Shown here in pieces: positions 1 to 4,978 of a DNA stretch of 5,052 bases. The first letter of the stretch is position 1. Each line of letters starts with the position of its first letter. Below the pieces are notes generated by a model that was given only the letters and a program-made list of their open reading frames with translations, was not told the DNA's origin and searched no databases. This stretch comes from Candidatus Magasanikbacteria bacterium RIFOXYD12_FULL_33_17 (lineage in GTDB: Bacteria; Patescibacteriota; Patescibacteriia; Magasanikbacterales; UBA922): the NCBI GenBank assembly GCA_001783255.1, contig MFRB01000052.1, forward strand, positions 1,547-6,598. Direction: 5' to 3'. A program made the position numbers and the translations under genes.

Positions 1-1
1 T

Positions 2-157
2 CTTCGTAATTTTGCTGGTCTCAAAAAAGAAATTATTGTAGCCGGTCTATACAACCGTCTAGAATTGTGGGATCAGAAAAATTGGGAAGATTATAAGAAA
101 CGTACTGAAGCAGAAAGTACTCAAATTGCTGAACAGATGTTTGATCTTGGAGTTTAA
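2..157 (+). CDS. mraZ: MraZ, C-terminal part (gene starts before the window)
   Basis: This is the last 51 codons of a gene cut by the left edge; the frame begins at base 2 and ends with TAA at 155-157. The peptide opens LRNFAGLKKEIIVAG and continues with LELWDQKNWEDY. That matches the conserved end of MraZ, where an 'LR..AGL.KE....G' stretch is followed by an 'ELWD...W' motif. MraZ is a DNA-binding protein with two AbrB/SpoVT-like half-domains that controls the dcw operon it heads; both DxxxR motifs would lie upstream of this window. Its position 47 nt before rsmH on the same strand is the classical mraZ-rsmH order and supports the call. The remaining tail (EAESTQIAEQMFDLGV) is ordinary for the family. 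The upstream promoter and any MraZ-binding repeats cannot be seen. Confidence 0.9.
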   Translation, partial: LRNFAGLKKEIIVAGLYNRLELWDQKNWEDYKKRTEAESTQIAEQMFDLGV

Positions 158-161
158 ATTA

Positions 162-200
162 AATTAGTAATTAATAATTACTAATTAGTAATTACTAATT
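162..200. repeat. Interlocking AT-rich palindrome between mraZ and rsmH
   Basis: The 12-mer AATTAGTAATTA occurs at 162-173 and 183-194, and its reverse complement TAATTACTAATT occurs at 175-186 and 189-200. The units overlap, so 183-200 is a perfect 18-nt palindrome (AATTAGTAATTACTAATT) and 162-186 is a perfect inverted repeat around the single base 174. The array fills nearly all of the mraZ-rsmH gap and ends 4 nt before the rsmH start codon. It has no T-tract and does not look like a terminator. It could be an operator, an RNA hairpin affecting rsmH translation, or simple-sequence expansion; the sequence does not decide. Confidence 0.75.
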
Positions 201-204
201 TATT

Positions 205-1170
205 ATGAGACACGTACCTGTACTATTAAATGAAGTGTTGGAAGCGTTGCAACTAAAAAATGGTAGCAATGTTATTGATTGTACACTAGGAGATGCTGGA
301 CATGCTGAAATGATTTTGGAACTAACTGGTCCAGATGGAAAATTACTTGGAATTGATGCTGATGCTGAAGCAATTTTGCGAACGAAACAATTTTTGTATA
401 AGTTTGACAAGCGCGTAGTATTTGCTCGTGACAACTTTGAAAATTTGAAGCAAATAGTAGAAGAAAATAAATTTGAAAATGTAAATGGAATATTGATGGA
501 TTATGGTTGGTCTAGTCCTCAGTTTGAGGAACGTGGTAGGGGATTTAGTTTTTTGAAAACTGATGAACCACTTGATATGCGTTATGATACTTATCTCAAG
601 TGTAGTCATGAAGTAACAAATCCGCCTTTGACACCAGATGGTAAACCAATTTATGGATCATGTAGTGCCGCCGAATTACTTTATTTGAAAGATTTTCGAG
701 GATTAGAAGAAATATTTCGTAAATATGGTGAAGAAAAATTGAGTAAAGAAATTGTTGAAGCTATTATTGAAAAAAGAAAAGAGTTTCCGATTGAAACAGT
801 TGGAGATTTGGTAAATGTTATTTTAGATGTTTATCGAAAAAAATTGAAAACTGACAAAGAAGTACCTTGGGTTGGTGGATTGCATCCGGCTACTAAAGTA
901 TTTCAAGCTTTGCGTATTGCGGTCAATGATGAACTCGGGGTGATAGAAAGAGTTTTACCGCAGGCATTAGAAATATTGCAAAGTGGAGGAAGACTAGCTG
1001 TTATCACTTTTCACTCGACTGAAGATTCTATAGTCAAACATTATTTCAAGTCACAAAATAACAAAACAATAAAGATTGTTACCAAAAAACCAATTGTAGG
1101 GAGTGACGAAGAAGTAAAAAACAATCCAAGATCTAGAAGTGCTAAGTTGAGGGTTGTTGAAAAAATATAA
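205..1170 (+). CDS. rsmH: RsmH, 16S rRNA (cytosine1402-N4)-methyltransferase
   Basis: RsmH (MraW) uses S-adenosylmethionine to methylate N4 of C1402 in the decoding centre of 16S rRNA. The 321-residue protein is complete. It begins with the family signature RHVPVLLNEVLEAL, followed by the SAM-binding motif DCTLGDAGH (25-33; usually D-T-L-G-G-GH), GIDADAEA (49-56), and MDYGWSSPQF (98-107; usually DLGVSSPQ). Further motifs are RGFSF (112-116), PLDMR (122-126), FRKYGEE (171-177), HPATKVFQALRIAVNDEL (227-244), GGRLAVITFHSTED (261-274) and the C-terminal NPRSRSAKLRV (307-317). ATG 205 is the natural start because the conserved HVPVLL motif follows at once; no Shine-Dalgarno sequence precedes it. 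Between PLDMR and FRKYGEE there are about 20 residues more than usual, including Cys133 and Cys153. The gene lies downstream of mraZ, most likely in the same transcript. Confidence 0.96.
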   Translation: MRHVPVLLNEVLEALQLKNGSNVIDCTLGDAGHAEMILELTGPDGKLLGIDADAEAILRTKQFLYKFDKRVVFARDNFENLKQIVEENKFENVNGILMDYGWSSPQFEERGRGFSFLKTDEPLDMRYDTYLKCSHEVTNPPLTPDGKPIYGSCSAAELLYLKDFRGLEEIFRKYGEEKLSKEIVEAIIEKRKEFPIETVGDLVNVILDVYRKKLKTDKEVPWVGGLHPATKVFQALRIAVNDELGVIERVLPQALEILQSGGRLAVITFHSTEDSIVKHYFKSQNNKTIKIVTKKPIVGSDEEVKNNPRSRSAKLRVVEKI

Positions 1171-1242
1171 AAATAATTTAATACTTGCGTTTTTTAGGGT
1201 CAGACTAAAAACGTGCTTTAAAGGAATATAAATTTAAGAAAG

Positions 1243-1271
1243 ATCCCTCTCCGCCCAAGGCGGATCGGGAT
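1243..1271. repeat. GC-rich imperfect hairpin, REP-like intergenic element
   Basis: ATCCC (1243-1247) pairs with GGGAT (1267-1271). After two mismatched positions, TCCGCC (1250-1255) pairs with GGCGGA (1259-1264) around a CAA loop. This 11-bp stem is strongly GC-rich in an otherwise AT-rich 119-nt gap between rsmH and the ftsL-like gene. No T-tract follows, so it is not a standard terminator; it ends 18 nt before the next start codon. GC-rich palindromes of this kind often recur across a genome as REP-like elements, but only one copy lies in this window, so that is inference. It could also be an mRNA stability or processing hairpin. Confidence 0.65.
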
Positions 1272-1289
1272 GAAAAAAGCCTGTCAATT

Positions 1290-1634
1290 ATGAATTCTTA
1301 CATAGAAAAAAAACAAACTCTTCGTGAGAAAAAAGAAGCTTTGAACAAACTTTTGTTTAGTACTTCTTTCCGTGTGTCAGTTGGTATCTTTGTTTTGGTA
1401 TTTGGTGTTTTGTATATTTTACAAACAACTTCTGTATCTACCAAAGGTTATATGATTAGTGATTTGGAACGTCAAGTATCAAAACTTGAATATGAAAATC
1501 GAAAAATGGATGTTCAAATTGCCAAATTGAAATCTATGCAAAATTTGCAAGATAGAATTGCTAAGACAGACCTTGTTTCTGTAACCAATGTAGATTATTT
1601 ACAAGTTTTGGATGGAGCTGTCGCACGTCGTTAA
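1290..1634 (+). CDS. FtsL/DivIC-like membrane coiled-coil protein (septum formation initiator type)
   Basis: This 114-residue protein has the layout of FtsL and FtsB/DivIC, the small bitopic proteins that form a complex at the division septum and regulate FtsWI. A lysine-rich cytoplasmic segment (1-28) precedes one transmembrane helix (about 29-46, VSVGIFVLVFGVLYILQT). A coiled coil follows, with heptad positions I56, L59, V63, L66, N70, M73, I77 and L80, and then an outside tail ending AVARR. Sequence identity in this family is low; the call rests on topology, size and position directly after rsmH, where ftsL normally sits. ATG 1290 is the only ATG-type start in frame upstream of the membrane segment, and no Shine-Dalgarno sequence is visible. 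FtsL and DivIC/FtsB cannot be told apart from the sequence alone. A terminator follows, so no ftsI is coupled to it. Confidence 0.72.
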   Translation: MNSYIEKKQTLREKKEALNKLLFSTSFRVSVGIFVLVFGVLYILQTTSVSTKGYMISDLERQVSKLEYENRKMDVQIAKLKSMQNLQDRIAKTDLVSVTNVDYLQVLDGAVARR

Positions 1635-1650
1635 AATTGAGTTCAGAGTC

Positions 1651-1679
1651 ACACGTAACAAATTAGTTACGTGTTTTTT
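1651..1679 (+). terminator. Rho-independent terminator after the ftsL-like gene
   Basis: ACACGTAAC (1651-1659) and GTTACGTGT (1666-1674) form a perfect 9-bp stem around the loop AAATTA. A T-run follows at 1674-1679, and five more T follow after one G (1681-1685). It begins 16 nt after the stop codon of the ftsL-like gene and closes the mraZ-rsmH-ftsL-like unit. Confidence 0.9.
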
Positions 1680-1686
1680 GTTTTTG

Positions 1687-1695
1687 TGGTATAAT
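1687..1695 (+). promoter_or_regulatory. Extended -10 promoter for the membrane protein/Clp-like operon
   Basis: TGGTATAAT contains a consensus TATAAT (1690-1695) preceded by the extended -10 TG at 1687-1688. Transcription would start near 1702. No good -35 box lies about 17 nt upstream: the sequence there (TTACGT, 1667-1672) is the terminator stem. The extended -10 would have to carry recognition, as is known for this sigma-70 promoter class. The position just after a terminator and before a new gene pair supports the call. Confidence 0.72.
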
Positions 1696-1701
1696 TTAGA
1701 T

Positions 1702-1796
1702 GAGGCTTGAAAAGCTTAAAATGCTTGAAAAGCCTGAAAGGCTTTTTTGTTAATAGCCTTTCTAGCCTTTTGGGCATTTTAAGCCTTTCTAGCTTT
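1702..1796 (+). promoter_or_regulatory. Long hairpin leader upstream of the membrane protein gene
   Basis: Nearly the whole predicted 5' leader folds on itself. The arm at about 1702-1743 pairs with the arm at 1755-1796 with a few mismatches and bulges; the loop is 1744-1754. The best blocks are 1736-1743 with 1755-1762 (8 bp), 1728-1732 with 1767-1771 (5 bp), and 1714-1724 with 1774-1784 (11 bp). Each arm is built from short direct repeats: GCTTGAAAAGC at 1705-1715 and 1723-1733, and AGCCTTTCTAGC at 1755-1766 and 1782-1793. The base of the hairpin lies 11 nt before the start codon at 1808. It could be a cis-regulatory leader or a small palindromic mobile remnant; no known riboswitch class is recognised. 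Confidence 0.6.
1728..1748 (+). terminator. Terminator-like stem-loop within the leader (possible attenuator)
   Basis: AAAAGCCT (1728-1735) and AGGCTTTT (1739-1746) form a perfect 8-bp stem with a GAA loop, and T-run 1743-1748 makes up its 3' side. It lies about 25-45 nt into the predicted transcript and 60 nt before the first gene. An upstream alternative pairing, GGCTT (1704-1708) with AAGCC (1730-1734), closed inside by AAGC (1712-1715) with GCTT (1723-1726), would block it. This is the arrangement expected of an attenuator, but that is inference: the stem is short with a tight loop and may be weak. Confidence 0.4.
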
Positions 1797-1807
1797 TTAT
1801 TAATTTT

Positions 1808-2182
1808 ATGTTTCTGATTTTGTTACAACGCATGTTATTAGAATTAATTTGGGATGTATTCTATTTTCCAATCTGGTGGTATAGTGAAGGTGCTCGTCGG
1901 GTATTACTTTTTTGTGTGAGTCTTGTGCGTGATGTAAATGCAATGCTTGCACCAGGACTTTGGCTAAAAAATATTTTTGTGCCAATGTTTGGACAATATG
2001 ATTTGCAAGGTCGTTTGGTTAGTTTTTTGATGCGTGTTTTCAATATTATTGCTAGAACTATAGGTCTTTTGATTTGGCTTAGTTTGGTGATTTCTCTATT
2101 CTTTGCTTGGATTTTATTGCCAATAGTTGTTTTGTATTTTTTGGTAGATGCTATTTGGGCATTGATGCAACCTAAAGAATAA
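1808..2182 (+). CDS. Conserved-looking small membrane protein of unknown function, partner of the Clp-like ATPase
   Basis: I do not recognise a named family for this 124-residue protein. The N-terminus (1-20) is hydrophobic to amphipathic (FLILLQRMLLELIWDVF). A polar-aromatic middle carries WWYSEG (23-28) and KNIFVPMFGQYDLQGR (54-69), the sort of dense Trp/Gly/Pro/Tyr motif expected of a conserved site. The C-terminal part (about 77-118) is strongly hydrophobic with G86 and P105, consistent with a hairpin of two membrane helices. There is no typical cleavable signal peptide and no enzymatic motif. ATG 1808 directly follows the hairpin leader and has no Shine-Dalgarno sequence. The stop is 3 nt before the start of the Clp-like ATPase, so the two are surely co-transcribed. 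A role as membrane anchor, adaptor or substrate channel for that ATPase is inferred from position only. Confidence 0.82.
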   Translation: MFLILLQRMLLELIWDVFYFPIWWYSEGARRVLLFCVSLVRDVNAMLAPGLWLKNIFVPMFGQYDLQGRLVSFLMRVFNIIARTIGLLIWLSLVISLFFAWILLPIVVLYFLVDAIWALMQPKE

Positions 2183-2185
2183 AAT

Positions 2186-4942
2186 ATGCTTTTTGCTAAA
2201 AATAAAAAAATAGAAGCTATAGTTTGTGATAAATGTCAGGGCACAGGCTATTTGCAATTTCGTAAATGTTCAAATTGTAAAAAAATGCATACTGGATTTT
2301 TTTATAATAATCTCTTTGTTTATTTTGGTAAGTCTTTGACACTTTATAACATTAGACTAAAGAAGGCTAGAAAAATTCTGAATGTTTTTAGAATTCTTGG
2401 TGCTTTGGTTTTTTGGTTAGGTTTTTGGGCTTTGTTAGTTTATAGTGTTTGGCAAACAGACAAAGATATTACTAGACTTTTGACAATTTCTTTTTGGTTG
2501 GATGACAAAGAACCGATGCGTATTTTGTTTTGGCTTGGTTTTATTTCTTTGACTTATTTGCTTTATAGATTATCTGTACAAAATAAAGTTCAAAAAGGGA
2601 TAGATTACAAGTTTTTAGAAAAAAATATTCATAAAACAGATTTGTCAGTTTTTGATTGGTCTGTTATCAAAAAAATATCTCATAAAGATAAATTTGATTT
2701 TAGTAATTTTTTTACTGATAAGTCTGAAGATGTTTTACAAAAAAGTTTTTTATTAGCTAAAAATTATCATAGTTCAGAAATTACTTCATTGCATATTTTT
2801 TATACTTTATTATCTTCAGATGAAATTGTGGGTATTTTTGTGCGTTTGGGAATTTCGGTGAAATCTTTGCAAAGTAAAATTTCTTCACTTTTGGAAAAAA
2901 CAAAAAATACTGAACTTGTTAATAACAAATATTTTGGTGATGATTTTTGGCAGATATTATTTAATGCTTTGGATATTACTGTGAATTTCAAAGATACTTC
3001 TGTTCGTACTAGTGAAATTTTGTTGGCAACAGTAAGGCAGTCAGAAATTATTCAAGAAATATTGTATGATTTGGAAGTAGAAAATCAAAAATTAAACAAT
3101 GTTGTAGAGTGGGTGCGTATGCGTGAATATTTGTATGATGAATATCGTAAATTTAGAAAAGCAGCTAGCAATGTTAGTAAATATGGTATGGATAAAGCCA
3201 TGACTTCTGTGGCTACTCCTTTTATGAATAGTTATAGCAAAGATTTGACGCTTTTTGCTAAGTATGGTCATTTGTCAACTTGTGTAGCGCGTGAAAAAGA
3301 GATAGAAGAAATATTCAATATTGTTGAAGCTGGTAGTGAAAATGTTATTTTAGTAGGTGAACATGGTGTCGGCAAAATGGCGATTATAGAAGGTATCGTC
3401 CAAAAAATGATTTCAGGTGATGCTCCAAAAAAATTACTTGATAAAAGATTTGTCCAGATTTCTACGTCTTCACTTTTGGCTGGTACTACTGTTTCTGGTG
3501 CACAACAACGTCTTATCAATATCATGAATGAAGTGTCAAAAGCAAAAAATATTATTTTGTTTATCAATAATTTGCATGATTTGACTGGTATGTCTGGTTC
3601 TGATGGTGGTGAAACTTTGGATGTCTCTGAAACTTTGGCAGAATATTTGAGTAGTGGAAATTTTACTATGTTTGCAACAGCTTTACCAGAAGGTTATAAT
3701 CGTCATATTGTAAATAGTGAAGTTGGTACAGTCTTTACCAAAGTAAGTGTCAATGAAATGAATGAAGATCAGTCTATACGAGTTTTAGAATCAAAAGCAG
3801 GTGAAGTAGAATATAAAAATAAAATATTTTTTTCTTATGATGCTCTTGAAAAATGTGTGACGCTTACAGACAAGTTTTTCTTTGATCAAAATTTACCAGC
3901 TAGTGCTATTAGTTTACTGGCTGAAGTAGGTAGTTTCACTAGAAATAAAAAAGGACAAAATAGTTTGGTTTCTGGTGAAGATGTCGCGGAAGTAGTGGCT
4001 CACAAAACCGGTATTCCTCTTGCTAGTATTAGTGAAAATGAATCACAAAAACTGATGCGTCTAGAACAAGAAATGCATAAACGTGTGATTGGTCAAGATT
4101 TGGCTGTAGAATTGGTAGCCAATGCTTTGCGACGTGCTCGTGCTGAGATGAGATCTCAAAAACGTCCAATTGCTAACTTTCTTTTCTTAGGTCCAACTGG
4201 TGTTGGTAAGACTGAACTCACCAAAACTATTGCAGAAGTATATTTTGGAGGTGAAGATAGAATGATTAGAATGGATATGAGTGAATATCAAGATACTAAT
4301 AGTATTTATCGTTTGATTGGTCAGCCAGGACAACAAGGTACTGGTCTTTTGACAGAAGCAGTACGACAAAATCCTTTTGCTTTGGTACTTTTGGACGAAC
4401 TTGAAAAAGCTGACAAAAATGTGTTGAATTTATTTTTGCAAGTTTTTGATGATGGGCGTCTGACAGATAGTGTTGGTCGGGTAATTGATTTTACCAATAC
4501 TATTATTATTGCTACTTCCAATGCTGGTACTAGTTATGTTCAATCACAAATGAATGCTGGTGTGGATTTGGAAACAATAAAAGACCATTTAATTCATGGA
4601 GAACTTATACAATATTATCGTCCAGAATTTTTGAATCGTTTTGATGGTATTGTCTTATTTAAATCTTTGACTCGTGAAGAAATCAAAAAAATTGCGGGCA
4701 TTATGCTGAATGGTGTAGCTAAAGATCTAGAAACTAGAGGTGTAGAATTGCGTGTTGAGGAAGCTGCTTTGGAGGCTTTGGCTGATGTTGGTTTTGATCC
4801 TGAGTTTGGTGCTCGTCCTATGCGTAGAGCTATTCAAGACAAAATAGAAAATGGTTTGGCTGAACTTATTTTGCAAGGTAAGTTACAACGTCGAGATGTT
4901 GTGGTTTTGGGTGAGGCTTGTCAGATTACTGTGGAGCGTTGA
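2186..4942 (+). CDS. Membrane-anchored ClpA/B/C-like AAA+ ATPase with zinc-ribbon N-terminus and degenerate first ATPase module
   Basis: This 918-residue protein resembles the double-AAA+ Clp/Hsp100 family but carries added N-terminal parts. Residues 14-31 hold CDKC and CSNC pairs with a QGTG turn after the first, a zinc-ribbon or half DnaJ-type motif. Two membrane helices follow at about 68-89 and 112-131, which would leave both ends in the cytoplasm. Residues about 181-310 look like a divergent double Clp N-domain (EDVLQKSFLLAKNY, then WQILFNALDI). AAA+ module 1 (about 355-600) is degenerate: Walker A is GEHGVGKM (391-398), Walker B is ILFINN (457-462), the arginine finger pair is T515-V516, and the pore motif is TVSG (435-438). 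Module 2 is intact: Walker A GPTGVGKT (669-676), Walker B LLDE (735-738), sensor 1 TSN (777-779), RPEFLNRFD (812-820) and sensor 2 GARPMRR (875-881). Its pore loop is GQQG (715-718) instead of GYVG. No IGF/VGF ClpP-docking loop is seen between sensor 1 and RPEF. It probably remodels proteins at the membrane; annotation pipelines would call it ClpC or a Clp ATP-binding subunit. Confidence 0.9.
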   Translation: MLFAKNKKIEAIVCDKCQGTGYLQFRKCSNCKKMHTGFFYNNLFVYFGKSLTLYNIRLKKARKILNVFRILGALVFWLGFWALLVYSVWQTDKDITRLLTISFWLDDKEPMRILFWLGFISLTYLLYRLSVQNKVQKGIDYKFLEKNIHKTDLSVFDWSVIKKISHKDKFDFSNFFTDKSEDVLQKSFLLAKNYHSSEITSLHIFYTLLSSDEIVGIFVRLGISVKSLQSKISSLLEKTKNTELVNNKYFGDDFWQILFNALDITVNFKDTSVRTSEILLATVRQSEIIQEILYDLEVENQKLNNVVEWVRMREYLYDEYRKFRKAASNVSKYGMDKAMTSVATPFMNSYSKDLTLFAKYGHLSTCVAREKEIEEIFNIVEAGSENVILVGEHGVGKMAIIEGIVQKMISGDAPKKLLDKRFVQISTSSLLAGTTVSGAQQRLINIMNEVSKAKNIILFINNLHDLTGMSGSDGGETLDVSETLAEYLSSGNFTMFATALPEGYNRHIVNSEVGTVFTKVSVNEMNEDQSIRVLESKAGEVEYKNKIFFSYDALEKCVTLTDKFFFDQNLPASAISLLAEVGSFTRNKKGQNSLVSGEDVAEVVAHKTGIPLASISENESQKLMRLEQEMHKRVIGQDLAVELVANALRRARAEMRSQKRPIANFLFLGPTGVGKTELTKTIAEVYFGGEDRMIRMDMSEYQDTNSIYRLIGQPGQQGTGLLTEAVRQNPFALVLLDELEKADKNVLNLFLQVFDDGRLTDSVGRVIDFTNTIIIATSNAGTSYVQSQMNAGVDLETIKDHLIHGELIQYYRPEFLNRFDGIVLFKSLTREEIKKIAGIMLNGVAKDLETRGVELRVEEAALEALADVGFDPEFGARPMRRAIQDKIENGLAELILQGKLQRRDVVVLGEACQITVER

Positions 4943-4978
4943 TTTTATTAATATATTATTGTAAGAACAACCTTAATA

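Noticed and set aside
195..609. Minus-strand open frames opposite rsmH
   Set aside because: They lie fully inside a gene with unmistakable family motifs, have low-complexity composition and resemble nothing; they are antisense shadows.
1188..1213. Inverted repeat CGTTTTTTAG / CTAAAAACG after rsmH as a terminator
   Set aside because: The arms differ by one base, the stem is mainly A-T pairs, and no T-run follows the 3' arm, so termination is not supported.
1185..1232. Possible promoter for the ftsL-like gene (TTGCGT and TATAAA at 1227-1232)
   Set aside because: The -10 candidate has no -35 at proper spacing and TTGCGT has no -10 at 17 nt. In AT-rich DNA such matches are expected by chance.
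1702..1796. CRISPR array
   Set aside because: The repeats are 11-12 nt, only two per arm, and arranged as a palindrome with no unique spacers of regular length.
2225..2281. DnaJ gene or full DnaJ zinc centre
   Set aside because: Only one pair of CxxC motifs is present and there is no J-domain HPD or Gly/Phe region. It is an N-terminal motif of the ATPase, not a DnaJ.
2800..4521. Several minus-strand open frames opposite the Clp-like gene
   Set aside because: All are 60-99 codons, lie within conserved ATPase coding sequence, and have no promoter or recognisable domain.
205..4942. Alternative genetic code (TGA as glycine, as in some CPR lineages)
   Set aside because: Glycine is encoded by GGN throughout, no in-frame TGA interrupts the genes, and TGA ends the Clp-like gene at the expected family C-terminus.
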